Made by a program: the position numbers and the translations under genes. The notes beneath the pieces were generated by a model. That model was not told where the DNA came from, ran no database searches, and worked only from the letters and a program-made list of their open reading frames with translations. Shown here in pieces: positions 7,300 through 19,051 of a DNA stretch of 33,923 nt; the first letter of the stretch is position 1, and each line of letters starts with the position of its first letter. The stretch comes from Burkholderiales bacterium (GTDB taxonomy: Bacteria; Pseudomonadota; Gammaproteobacteria; Burkholderiales; Burkholderiaceae_C): the NCBI GenBank assembly GCA_017302655.1, contig JAFLDE010000042.1:1-33923 (forward strand). Reading direction: 5' to 3'.

Positions 7300-7423
7300 G
7301 ATCCTGGGAGTGCGCCCCTGCTGGGGCATGGATCGCACTTTGGTCAGCGCTTGTTTCAGCGGCGCTGCTGTTCGGCCGGCCCTGGGTTTCATTTGTTGCA
7401 TCGCGGGGCGCAACCCCAGGATC
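7300..7423. repeat. Long imperfect inverted repeat filling the GRAS-metH gap
   Basis: The arm GATCCTGGGAGTGCGCCCC (7300-7318) is complementary to GGGGCGCAACCCCAGGATC (7405-7423) at 17 of 19 positions, with 86 bases between. Inside lie a local hairpin GCCCC/GGGGC (7314-7318 with 7323-7327), which competes with the outer pairing, and a second, CAGCGC/GCGCTG (7345-7350 with 7362-7367). The element occupies the gap between two divergent starts (7295 and 7473). It could be a structured leader for metH, a small mobile palindrome, or paired regulator sites. Confidence 0.6.
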
Positions 7424-7472
7424 CAGCCCCCAAGGGACCGGTGCGGAGGCTGGACGGGCAGGAGCTCCGACA

Positions 7473-8543
<1,071 letters not shown>

Positions 8544-9299
8544 TCACTCCAGCGGCGGTGGCGGCGGCACATGGGCCGCCTCCAGCTGCTGCAACACCCC
8601 TTGCGCGCGCAGCTTGCGAAGCGCCTGGTTGAAGGCACGAAGGCGCTCGCTACTGGCTGGCACCCGCCGGCTCAGCGCCAGGTGCACCGGCTCTTCGGCG
8701 AGCACGAAGTGCGCGGCACGCAGGCGCGGCCCTTCGGCGCGCAGCGCCTGGGCAGCCGCCCAACCCGTGTTCTGGCCGGCAATCACGAAACGCACCCGGC
8801 CAGCCTGCAGCATGCGGAAGCAGGCCTCGATCTGGCTGACCCGCTCCAAGGGAACGCGCTGGGCATCGATCTCGATCTGCAAGACCGCTGGCGCCTGGGC
8901 GCCCTGCAGGGTGCAGCCGATCTGGCTGCGCAGATCGCGGATGCCCCCGGGGTCCCAGCCGTCGCTGGCGCGCAGGAAGACCTGCACCTTGGCCATGAAG
9001 AAGGGCTCGCTGAACCAGAAAAAGCGCTCCCGCTCCAGGGTGCGCTTGTAGGGGAACGCGCCGTCGAGCTGACCTTCCAGCGCCATCTGGTACGCGCGCT
9101 GAGTTGGCAGGAAGACGAACTCGGCCTGGGCGCCGATCTCCTGCAGCACCCGCCGAAGCAGCACCGCGTAGTAGCCCTGTTGCACGGCATGGGCGCTGAT
9201 CGAGGGCGGCAGCTCAACGGTGCCCAGGCGCCAGCGCTCGGCCATGGCCAGGTTCGGCAGCAGCAGGGCCAGCAGGCAAAGGGCGCGGATCCACCTCAT
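8544..9299 (-). CDS. Periplasmic amino-acid-binding-like protein (SBP family 3)
   Basis: About 251 residues from ATG 9299 (MRWIRAL). A signal peptide is clear (ALCLLALLLPNLAMA). The mature part reads like a type 3 solute-binding or transporter-like domain: WRLGTVELPPSISAHAVQQG, then a YYAVLLRRVLQEIG helix, and DGAFPYKRTLERERFFWFS, the 'aa-pf-T-eR' segment. No permease or ATPase is next to it, so it may be a sensor-like or orphan binding protein. An alternative ATG at 9326 lengthens the N-region by nine residues. It sits on the opposite strand between the two MetH halves, and a functional link is not evident. Confidence 0.78.
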   Translation of the reverse strand: MRWIRALCLLALLLPNLAMAERWRLGTVELPPSISAHAVQQGYYAVLLRRVLQEIGAQAEFVFLPTQRAYQMALEGQLDGAFPYKRTLERERFFWFSEPFFMAKVQVFLRASDGWDPGGIRDLRSQIGCTLQGAQAPAVLQIEIDAQRVPLERVSQIEACFRMLQAGRVRFVIAGQNTGWAAAQALRAEGPRLRAAHFVLAEEPVHLALSRRVPASSERLRAFNQALRKLRAQGVLQQLEAAHVPPPPPLE

Positions 9300-9383
9300 G
9301 GGTCGATCATGCCGTCGTTCGGCCATTTATTCGCAGGCCTCACGCAGGCAGGGCACGAAGAAACCGCCACGCAGGCGAACCGT

Positions 9384-10583
9384 TCACGCGGCCAGGCGCG
9401 CCAGCTTGTCGATGGCGACGCGCAGGCGCAACTCGTGCGGTGCCAGGCTGTGCGTCACCGCCTGGCTGGCCAGGCGGGTGTCGCGCGGCACCGGTTCGGT
9501 GAGCGGATTGCCACTCTTGCCGATCAAGGCGGCCACCAGGGGCTCGGTGGCGCCTGACCCGCGGCGCACGACCATGCCCTCTTCGCCACTGGCCAAACGC
9601 ACGAAGCTGCCGGGCGGGTAGAGGCCGACGGCCTTGATGAGGGCTGCGCCGGCTTCGTCCTGCTGGCGCAACTCGTCCAGGAAGATGGCTCGTGAGGCCT
9701 GCGCGCCCGCCTGGGCCTTGCGCGCCACGCGCGGAGACAGGCGCGCCGCGAACTGGTCCACGCGCATCAGCAGGCGGGCTAGGCGCTCGCCCACGGCACG
9801 GCCGCCCAAGGGCCCCGGCGCCGCATCGTGGTGCAGGCGCACCGCCTGCAGCCAGTTCGCGTCGTGCACGCCCATCCGCATCAGCAGGTCGGCGGCACGG
9901 TCGCCATGGTCGGCCAGTTGGCGCTGCTGGTCCGCGTTCAGGCCCTCTCGTTGGTGGGTCAGGCGATCCTGCAGCAGCCCCAGTGCCAGATTCATGGACA
10001 GCGCGGCGCGGGTCAGGGACTCCTGCTCCGCGTGCGGCCACTCCAACCGCTCGGCCGCCAGCTGCGCCAGCACCATGCACAGCAGGGCATGGCGGGCGGT
10101 GTAGTGCTGGATCTCCTGGCTGGCGTCGTGCACGGCCAGCATGAGGGTCTGGTCCGGATGGCGCTGCAGGCGCTCCAACGCCTCCTGGCGCAGCGCCTCG
10201 AAGCGGCTCAGGAAGTGCTCGGCCTGCGGTTCGCGCAGCAGCTGGTGGGTGCGCAGCTGCAACTCCTGCCATTGCGCGGCGTCGCCGGCCTCGGCCACGG
10301 GGCGGGCGCGCTCGGTGCTGAAGTCAGGGCGGACCCGGGCGATCTCACCGAGGCTGGCGTTCTGGTGCACCAGCGCGTTGGCGCGCTCGGTCATCTCGCG
10401 CCGGTAGTTTTCGGTCTCGTAGGCCTGGGTGTAGGCGCCGCGCGCCAGCAATTCGCGCACGGCCTCGCTGGCGGGCAAGACCGAGCCGCTCGCAAACAGC
10501 AGCTTCCCGCTGGCGTCGCGCAGCGAGAACGCCAGGCGCTGGCCCGGGCGCAGGGCGTTGGGAGGGAGTCGAACCAGGTCCAT
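9384..10583 (-). CDS. HD-GYP-like protein with a degenerate active site
   Basis: About 399 residues from ATG 10583. The order of segments follows HD-GYP phosphodiesterases of cyclic-di-GMP: YTARHALLCMVLAQL (161-175), ALSMNLALGLLQDRL (194-208), HGDRAADLLMRMGV (226-239), VRLHHD (248-253) and MRVDQFAARLSPR (273-285). However, the HD pair is replaced by MN at the expected place, and HHE..DGSGYP is reduced to HHDAAPGPLGG. It is therefore probably not a normal phosphodiesterase. The C-terminal 100 residues (GLYPPGSFVRLASGEEGMVVRRG) match the tail common in Burkholderiales HD-GYP-like proteins. A longer frame reaching 11750 runs antisense to metH and is rejected. A role as a c-di-GMP receptor or scaffold is inference. 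Confidence 0.78.
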   Translation of the reverse strand: MDLVRLPPNALRPGQRLAFSLRDASGKLLFASGSVLPASEAVRELLARGAYTQAYETENYRREMTERANALVHQNASLGEIARVRPDFSTERARPVAEAGDAAQWQELQLRTHQLLREPQAEHFLSRFEALRQEALERLQRHPDQTLMLAVHDASQEIQHYTARHALLCMVLAQLAAERLEWPHAEQESLTRAALSMNLALGLLQDRLTHQREGLNADQQRQLADHGDRAADLLMRMGVHDANWLQAVRLHHDAAPGPLGGRAVGERLARLLMRVDQFAARLSPRVARKAQAGAQASRAIFLDELRQQDEAGAALIKAVGLYPPGSFVRLASGEEGMVVRRGSGATEPLVAALIGKSGNPLTEPVPRDTRLASQAVTHSLAPHELRLRVAIDKLARLAA

Positions 10584-10611
10584 CAGCGGCGCCCGGCCGC
10601 CCGGAGCCGCT

Positions 10612-10663
10612 GAGCGCCCCCTTGGGGGGTGGCGAGCGATCGTGAGACTGGGGGCATGTCTCA
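10612..10663. repeat. GC-rich palindromic intergenic repeat upstream of metH half 2
   Basis: CCCCC-TT-GGGGG (10617-10628) is followed by GGCGAGCG and a second hairpin TGAGAC/GTCTCA (10643-10648 with 10658-10663). This layout is typical of dispersed palindromic intergenic repeats in Burkholderiales genomes. A similar arrangement (C-run, short loop, G-run, then a GACTG-containing stretch and G-run) occurs in the mreC/mreD insert at 28326-28368. It lies between the divergent HD-GYP-like and metH genes and could terminate transcription on either strand. Confidence 0.5.
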
Positions 10664-10702
10664 TTGTCGGCAGGCTTCGCCGCCTCCGGAGAGGGGGCTT
10701 CC

Positions 10703-10708
10703 TAGAAT
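10703..10708 (+). promoter_or_regulatory. Candidate -10 box of the second metH half
   Basis: TAGAAT lies 31 bases before the ATG at 10740, and the same CCTAGAATC string precedes pyrE. No convincing -35 hexamer is seen at the usual distance, so an activator may be needed or the box may be spurious. Confidence 0.3.
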
Positions 10709-10739
10709 CCGTGCCCTTTTTCCCGGGTATTTGTGCCCG

Positions 10740-13459
<2,720 letters not shown>

Positions 13460-13463
<4 letters not shown>

Positions 13464-14611
13464 CGCTTCACCTGCCCACCGTGCTGTTCTTCGCCGGTCT
13501 GCTGACCGTGGCGATGACGGTGGGCATCGGCCTGCTGGCTTACCGCGAACGGCGCGACTACCTGTGGCACTGGACGGCGGCCCTGGCGAGCACCTTCGTG
13601 GGCATGGTGTTGTTCGCGGTGCGCGGCTCGGCGCCCGACCTGCTCACAGTCGTGCTGGCCAACATGTTGTTGCTCGGCAACCTGCTGTTCACGCTCAGCG
13701 GTTACCAGCGCCTGTTCCGGCTCTCCAAGGCCCCGCGCGGCATGGGCGCCTTGGTCGTGGTGCAGTTGATCGCCTTCCTGTGGCTGACCTACGGCCTCGA
13801 CCACTACCCCTCGCGGGTCCACGCCTTCAACAGCACGCTGGCGGCGCTCTCGCTGGCTTCAGCGCACCTCCTGTGGCAACAGCGCCATCGCCTGGGCTGG
13901 ACGGTGCTGGCCCTGCCGGTGATTGCCCACCTGCTGCATGCCGGCATCGGCGTCACGCGCATCGTCATGACCCTGACCGACGCCGGTGGCGTGACCAGCC
14001 TGCATGCGGCGAGCCAGGCGCATGTGGTGGCCATCATGCTGAACAGCTTCGCTGCCATCGCGTTGGCCTTTGGCTTCCTGGCCCTGCATGCCGGCGACCT
14101 GCTGGAGGAGCTGAACGAGCAGGCCTCGACGGACGCGCTGACCGGCCTGCTCAATCGGCGCGGATTCGACCCTGCCCTGCAGCTGGAGTGGGAGCGCCAC
14201 CGACGTCTGAGCCAGCCGTTGGCGCTGCTGCTGATCGACATCGACCACTTCAAGCGCATCAACGATCTCCATGGGCACGCGGCCGGCGACGCCGCGCTGC
14301 GCCATCTCGGTCAGGTACTGCGCCAGCACCTGCGGCCCTATGACCTCTCGGCGCGCATCGGTGGCGAGGAGTTCTGTGTGGTGCAAAGTGGCGTGCACCC
14401 CGAAGAAGCGCGGCAGACCGCCGAACGTCTGCGCAAGGCCGACCTGTGCTTTGGCCTCGACGCGCAAGGCGAGGCCATGCGCATGACCATCTCCATCGGC
14501 TTGGCCACCGCGCGGCCCGAGGACACGGAACCGGCGCAGTTGCTGGCGCGCGCCGACACCGCGCTGTACCTGGCCAAGGCCGAAGGCCGCAACCGCGTGA
14601 TGCCGGGCTGA
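13460..14611 (+). CDS. Membrane-bound GGDEF diguanylate cyclase
   Basis: A 383-residue inner-membrane enzyme that should make cyclic-di-GMP from GTP. Six to seven hydrophobic helices fill residues 5-210, with no recognised sensory domain, and are followed by a GGDEF domain (about 222-383). The catalytic motif is intact (RIGGEEF, 301-305) and the inhibitory I-site RPYD (292-295) stands at the canonical five-residue distance, so product feedback is expected. [11 protein letters not shown] and [18 protein letters not shown] are textbook. Its ATG overlaps the metH stop (ATGA), indicating cotranscription with methionine synthase. Confidence 0.93.
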
Positions 14612-14616
14612 ACGCT

Positions 14617-15567
14617 TCAGGGACTGGTCGGGCCTGGGTCGCCGGGCACGCGCTTGCGACCCTCCAGCTCGGCTTGCTGGTCCCGCACATTGGCCGGCGC
14701 CAGGCCGCGAAAGAAGGCCCAGTGGCCAAAGCGAGGTTTCAGTTGCGCCACTGCGCGCTCAGCGTCCGCGCCTGCCTCTCGAACCGCCTGTTCCAGCGCC
14801 GCCAGGTAGTCAGCCAGATCGAGCAGCGCCTGGGCGCGCGCCGGTGCGCCGTGCCCCGGCACGTACCAAAGCGCTGGGCTGGACTCAGCGGCCAGCGACG
14901 CCAAGGTGGCGCGCCAAGCGGCAGGCATGGCATCGACCAGGTTCGGAATGGCGGCCTGCCAGAGCAGGTCGCCCAGGAAGCGCACCGGGGCGTCCGACAC
15001 CTGGACCACCAGATCGCCTCCGGTATGACCCGGCCAGTGCCGAAGCAGCAACTGACGGCCGCCGCCGAGATCCAGCGACATCGCCGCCTGCACGAGCAGC
15101 TGCGGTTCCGGCAGTTGCCCGATGCGCTCGCGCAGCGCCGGCGTCAGGCGCGGGCCGAGCAGGCGCAGGTTCTCGCTGCGCTGCCAGTCGGCCACGCGCG
15201 CATGCGCCACCAGCTGTGCGCCGGCCTTCACGAACACGGCGTTGCCGGCCACATGGTCGATGTGGTGGTGCGTGTTGATGAGATAGCGAATGGGCCGCGC
15301 CGTTTGCGTGCGGATGTGGGCCAACAGTTCGCGCGCGGCGTCCTCGTGGAAGAAGCTGTCGATCACCGCGACCGCATCGGCGCCGATCACGAAACCTGCG
15401 TTGGCGCCGGCGCGCCCCTCGCGGTCGAGCACGGCAAAGACGCCCGGCGCCAGCTCCTGCACGGTGAAGCGGGTGGGCTCGGTGGTCTGCCCCCGGGCCG
15501 CCGGCAGCACCGACGCCAGCACCAGCAGCAGCGCCAGCCCGACCCTCAGCATTCGACGGGTTCGCAT
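14617..15567 (-). CDS. Secreted metallo-beta-lactamase-fold hydrolase
   Basis: A 316-residue protein with an N-terminal signal peptide (LRVGLALLLVLASVLPAARG). It contains the MBL-fold zinc sites: THHHIDH (H100, H102, D104, H105), H181 in WPGHTGGD, D200 in FLGDLLW and H239 in VPGHGA. All seven ligands of a dinuclear site are present, so it is likely an active periplasmic hydrolase, resembling the SoxH/quinoprotein-relay type more than a true B-class lactamase. The substrate is unknown. It is convergent with the cyclase gene (five bases between stops) and lies five bases from the end of the MATE gene, in the same direction, so the two may form an operon. Confidence 0.88.
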   Translation of the reverse strand: MRTRRMLRVGLALLLVLASVLPAARGQTTEPTRFTVQELAPGVFAVLDREGRAGANAGFVIGADAVAVIDSFFHEDAARELLAHIRTQTARPIRYLINTHHHIDHVAGNAVFVKAGAQLVAHARVADWQRSENLRLLGPRLTPALRERIGQLPEPQLLVQAAMSLDLGGGRQLLLRHWPGHTGGDLVVQVSDAPVRFLGDLLWQAAIPNLVDAMPAAWRATLASLAAESSPALWYVPGHGAPARAQALLDLADYLAALEQAVREAGADAERAVAQLKPRFGHWAFFRGLAPANVRDQQAELEGRKRVPGDPGPTSP

Positions 15568-15572
15568 GTCTA

Positions 15573-16916
15573 TCAGGTTCCTCTCTGCAAGGCGCGCACG
15601 CGTCGACGAGCGGCACGTGCATGGGTCAGCCAGTCACGGCGCAGCCAGCGGCGCCACATCAACAAGCCGCGGATCCACTCGTCCAGCACGTAGGCCACGA
15701 ACACGCCGAACAGGCCCCACCAGCTGCCAAGCAGCCAGCTGCCGCCGGCCAGCACCAGCGCCTGCGAACCGATGCCGACGTACAGCGGGTAGCGGGCATC
15801 GCCCGCAGCGCGCAGCGCATTGATGACCACGAGGTTGAACGCCCGGCCCGGTTCCAGCAGCACCGCCAGCCACAGCACCTGCGCGCCCAGCGCCACGATG
15901 GCCGCGTCCTGCGTGAACGCACGCATCAACCAGGGCGCGACGAGTGCGGCTGCCAGCGACAAGCCGCCGGCGCTCAGAAAGGCCAGGCGCATGGCGCGAC
16001 GCAGCTGCTGGTCGGCTTCATGCAGGCGGCCGGCGCCAACCAGATGGCCGATGACGATTTCCATCGACAGACCGATGGCCAGGCTGGCGATGAGCAGGAA
16101 GTGCAGCACCTGGAAGGCGTAGGCGTGGGCCGCCAGTTCGCGCGTGCCCATGGCCGCCACCACCGCCACGCTGACCATGAAGGACAGGCGCCAGGCGAGG
16201 TTCTCGGCCGCGCCGGGCAGACCGAAGTGCATCATGGCCGCGACAGGCTCGCGCCGCCAGGCCCACCAGTCGGCGGCGCGCGGCTGCAGCCCCAGGCGCA
16301 CGCGCCACAGCAGCAGATGCAGAGCCAGCGCCAGCAGCCGGCGGGCCAGCACGGCGAGCGCGAAGCCGATCAGGCCCAGGCGCGGCATCAGCAGCAGGGC
16401 CAGCAGCAGCTGCAAGGCGTTCATGGCCACCAGCACCATCAAGGCGTCGCGAGCGCGCAGATGGGCACGCATCACGCTGGCCATGCTGGCGTTCCAGGCG
16501 TCGAGCAGCAGCGCGGGCGCCAGGCACTGCAGGAGCGGCAGCGCCAGCGGCAGCGCCTCGGGAGGCGCCTTCATCAAGCGCAGCAAGGGTTCGGCCCCCA
16601 GCAACACCAGCACAGCGCAGAAGCTGCCGATGCGCGTGCTCGCGCCCAGGCAAGCCAGCGCCAGACCGTCCGCGGCTTCGCGCTGGCGCGCGCCCAGGGC
16701 CTGGGTGAGCACCACGCCGATGCCTGCACCGACCACGCGGAAGAGCAGGAACAGCGTGAAGGAGATGTGGTTGGCCAGCGCGAAGGCCGCAGCGGCCGGG
16801 TCTGACACGCGCGCCGCCAGCAGCGTGGCGGCCAGGCCCACCAGCATGCCGAGCAACAGCTCGAGGGTCAGCGGCCAGAGCAGCGGCCAGAGCTTGGGGG
16901 ACGGGGCCGCAGGCAT
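15573..16916 (-). CDS. MATE family multidrug/toxin efflux transporter
   Basis: A 447-residue integral membrane protein with about twelve helices in two similar halves. Typical stretches are FALANHISFTLFLLFRVVGAGIGVVLTQ in helices 1-2 and the second-half repeat HAYAFQVLHFLLIASLAIGLSMEIVIGHLVGAG. Such pumps export organic cations or toxins against Na+ or H+. The start at 16916 is preceded by a GCGCGC/GCGCGC hairpin (16920-16936) in the short gap to the NrsF gene. It probably shares a transcript with the MBL gene downstream. Substrate cannot be told from the sequence. Confidence 0.9.
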   Translation of the reverse strand: MPAAPSPKLWPLLWPLTLELLLGMLVGLAATLLAARVSDPAAAAFALANHISFTLFLLFRVVGAGIGVVLTQALGARQREAADGLALACLGASTRIGSFCAVLVLLGAEPLLRLMKAPPEALPLALPLLQCLAPALLLDAWNASMASVMRAHLRARDALMVLVAMNALQLLLALLLMPRLGLIGFALAVLARRLLALALHLLLWRVRLGLQPRAADWWAWRREPVAAMMHFGLPGAAENLAWRLSFMVSVAVVAAMGTRELAAHAYAFQVLHFLLIASLAIGLSMEIVIGHLVGAGRLHEADQQLRRAMRLAFLSAGGLSLAAALVAPWLMRAFTQDAAIVALGAQVLWLAVLLEPGRAFNLVVINALRAAGDARYPLYVGIGSQALVLAGGSWLLGSWWGLFGVFVAYVLDEWIRGLLMWRRWLRRDWLTHARAARRRVRALQRGT

Positions 16917-16955
16917 GGGGCGCGCATTGTGCGCGCGGTCACCGCCTTGAAACCG

Positions 16956-17600
16956 CTACCAGCGCAGCAGCCGCGGCCCGAGCAGCGCACCCAGGCCACT
17001 CACCGCCGCAATGCCCAGCACGTACCAGGTGGCCACGAAAGCCAGCGAGATCTCGTTGCACACCAGCGCATAGCCCAGTGCTCCACAGCCACCGGCCAGC
17101 AGGCCGGCCGCCGCACCGGCTGCGCGCAGCCGCGTCGGCCCCAAGCCGCGCAAGACCCACAGGCCCATCGCCAAGGCGGGCATCGCGCAACCCAGCACGG
17201 CCAAGGGGCAGTACCACCACGAATGACCCAGCCAGACTTGCGGCAGCTGCCCTGGAGGCGCCAGCAACAGGCCCACGGCGCCGATGCCGAAAACCAGCCC
17301 CAGCCCCAGGCCGAGCGTTCGGCGCGGTGCACGCAGGCGATGAGCCGCGGTCAGCGGGCGTCCCAGCGCGAGCGCGAAGCCCAGGCCCAGCAAGGTCGCG
17401 GCGGCCGCCAGGCCCAACTTGAACCAGTAGGCCGGTTCAGCCCACAGGGATGTCAGAACCGCCTCGTGACTGCTCAAGGCCAGCAGCGCGGCTAACGCGA
17501 TGCCGCCGAGCAGCAGCGGCGCCAGCCGGCGCAGCGCCGGGTCGGACTCGGTGGGGCCGGCGCCTCTGGCCAACCAATCGATCAATTCGTACGTCTTCAT
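16956..17600 (-). CDS. NrsF/DUF1109 family anti-sigma factor
   Basis: A 214-residue membrane protein with about six helices, read from ATG 17600 (MKTYELIDWLARG). This N-terminal cytosolic segment is the part that binds the sigma factor in DUF1109 proteins. NrsF in Caulobacter holds the ECF factor SigF inactive until metal or oxidative stress. Here the start codon overlaps the sigma-factor stop (ATGA), the classic sigma/anti-sigma coupling. The signal it senses is not visible; cysteines are few (WWYCPLAVLGCAMPAL, GGCGALGYALVCNE) and could be redox or metal sensitive. Confidence 0.82.
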   Translation of the reverse strand: MKTYELIDWLARGAGPTESDPALRRLAPLLLGGIALAALLALSSHEAVLTSLWAEPAYWFKLGLAAAATLLGLGFALALGRPLTAAHRLRAPRRTLGLGLGLVFGIGAVGLLLAPPGQLPQVWLGHSWWYCPLAVLGCAMPALAMGLWVLRGLGPTRLRAAGAAAGLLAGGCGALGYALVCNEISLAFVATWYVLGIAAVSGLGALLGPRLLRW

Positions 17601-18172
17601 CGCGCGCCTCCGCGCACCCATTCGCTCAACTTCTTCAGCCCCCGGTGCACCTGCACCTTGATGGCCGACTCGCTCACGCCGACCTCGGCCGCCGCCTCGG
17701 CGCCACTCAGGCCCTCCACCTTGGTCAGCAGGATGGCGCGGCGCTGCGCTTCGGGCAGGCGGTCCAGCAGGCGCTGCAGGTCCAGGCGCGTGCCGCCTTC
17801 GGGCTCGGTGCTGGGCAGGTCGAACTCGGCGACGTCGTCGATGGCCTGGTGCGCGCCGCCCCGCGCGCCTTGCCGGCGCCAGCGGTCCACCAGCTTGTGC
17901 CGCGCGATGGCCGTCGCCCAGGCGCCGACGGGCAGCGATGGGTCGTAACTGGCGCGATGCACATGCAAGGCCATCAGCGTTTCCTGCACCAAATCCTCCG
18001 TGTCGTCGCCGGCGTCCCCCAAGCGGCGCCGGAAAAAGCCGCGCAGGCGCTGCGCAAGTTGGGAGAGCGCCTGTCGGTAAGCGGCCTCGTCGCCGGCCTG
18101 CGCGCGAAGCCAGGCGTCGCGCACGGCCCGCTCCCAGGCCTCCTGGTCGGCTGATTCGCGCGTGTCACCCAT
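17597..18172 (-). CDS. ECF RNA polymerase sigma factor (SigF-like)
   Basis: A 191-residue sigma-70 family factor of the extracytoplasmic-function type. Region 2 contains EDLVQETLMALHVHRASYD and VGAWATAIARHKLVDRWRR. Region 4 contains LPEAQRRAILLTKVEGLSG and GVSESAIKVQVHRGLKKL. No region 3 is present, as expected. The start is ATG 18172 (MGDTRESADQ); the longer frame to 18385 is antisense to and inside exonuclease III. It is controlled by the NrsF-like protein encoded right after it. Four bases separate it from xthA upstream, so the three genes look like one operon. Confidence 0.93.
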   Translation of the reverse strand: MGDTRESADQEAWERAVRDAWLRAQAGDEAAYRQALSQLAQRLRGFFRRRLGDAGDDTEDLVQETLMALHVHRASYDPSLPVGAWATAIARHKLVDRWRRQGARGGAHQAIDDVAEFDLPSTEPEGGTRLDLQRLLDRLPEAQRRAILLTKVEGLSGAEAAAEVGVSESAIKVQVHRGLKKLSEWVRGGAR

Positions 18173-18176
18173 TCGG

Positions 18177-18959
18177 TTACAGCGAAAAGCCGTAGTCGAT
18201 GAGCAGCGGGGCGTGGTCGCTGAAGCGCGGCTCCAGGTGGATGCGCTCTTTGCGCGCCAGGGCCGCCAGGCCCGGCGTGGCGATCTGGTAGTCCAAGCGC
18301 CAGCCCACGTTCTTCGCCCAAGCCTGGCCACGCTGGCTCCACCAGGTGTATTGCTCTTCCTTGTCGTTGAGCGTGCGGAACACATCCACCAGGCCCATGT
18401 CGCCGAACAGGGTGTCCAGCCAGGCGCGCTCCTCGGGCAGGAAGCCGCTGTTCTTCTGGTTGCCCTTCCAGTTCTTCAGGTCGATCGGCTTGTGGGCGAT
18501 GTTCACGTCGCCGACCAGGATGAACTCGCGCTCGGTCTTCAGCTTCTGCAGATGCGGCGCCATCTCGGCCAGGAAGCGGAACTTGGCGGCTTGCCGCTCC
18601 TCGCCCGAACTGCCACTGGGGAAGTAGCAGCTGATCAGGCTGAGCTTGCGCCCTGGCTTGTCGAAGCGCTTCTCCACCCAGCGCCCTTCGGTGTCGAACT
18701 CGCGAGAGCCGTAGCCGATCAGCACATCGGAGGGTGTCTCCCGCGTGTAGAGCCCGACGCCGGAATAGCCCTTCTTCTCGGCGTAGTGGAAGTGCCCGGT
18801 CAGCTTGCCGCAGGCGTCGAACTGGCCGTCCACCACATCGGCCTGCGCCTTCACCTCCTGCACGCCCACGGCATCGGCCTTCTGATGCTTGAGCCAGTCG
18901 AAGAAGCCCTTGCTGGCTGCAGAGCGGATGCCGTTGAGGTTGGCGGTGACGAAGCGCAT
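18177..18959 (-). CDS. xthA: Exodeoxyribonuclease III (AP endonuclease)
   Basis: A 260-residue member of the exonuclease III/APE1 family that cuts DNA at abasic sites during base-excision repair. The magnesium and catalytic residues are visible: N7 and E35 (VGVQEVKA), D and N in LVGDVNIAHKPIDLKNW, and the terminal SDHAPL Asp-His pair; WRLDYQI is also typical. The length and start (ATG 18959) are standard. It heads a minus-strand operon with the ECF sigma and anti-sigma genes. The upstream gap holds the terminator of the TonB-receptor gene, only about 15 bases before the ATG, so the promoter must overlap or precede that hairpin. Confidence 0.95.
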   Translation of the reverse strand: MRFVTANLNGIRSAASKGFFDWLKHQKADAVGVQEVKAQADVVDGQFDACGKLTGHFHYAEKKGYSGVGLYTRETPSDVLIGYGSREFDTEGRWVEKRFDKPGRKLSLISCYFPSGSSGEERQAAKFRFLAEMAPHLQKLKTEREFILVGDVNIAHKPIDLKNWKGNQKNSGFLPEERAWLDTLFGDMGLVDVFRTLNDKEEQYTWWSQRGQAWAKNVGWRLDYQIATPGLAALARKERIHLEPRFSDHAPLLIDYGFSL

Positions 18960-18969
18960 CGTTCGGACA

Positions 18970-18996
18970 AGAAAAGAGCCCGCCGAGGCGGGCTCT
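18970..18996 (-). terminator. Rho-independent terminator of the TonB-receptor gene
   Basis: Read on the minus strand, AGAGCCCGCC/GGCGGGCTCT forms a 9-10 bp GC-rich stem (18975-18996) followed by TTTTC. It begins 55 bases after the receptor stop. The same hairpin stands just upstream of xthA. Confidence 0.82.
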
Positions 18997-19051
18997 GGGC
19001 TGCGGATAGCCGCGACTTTAGAGCGTGTCCGCTCCTGTGCGGAGCCAGCGG

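Noticed and set aside
6849-7472. In-frame upstream extension of the first metH half
   Set aside because: It is antisense to the GRAS gene and crosses the inverted repeat; the ATG at 7473 has a good AGGAG and gives the standard domain start.
7296-7472. Cobalamin, SAM or SAH riboswitch before the first metH half
   Set aside because: I looked for the conserved cores of these classes and found none; only the inverted repeat is reported.
18173-18385. Longer start for the ECF sigma factor
   Set aside because: The extra residues are antisense to, and inside, exonuclease III and have no sigma-factor similarity.
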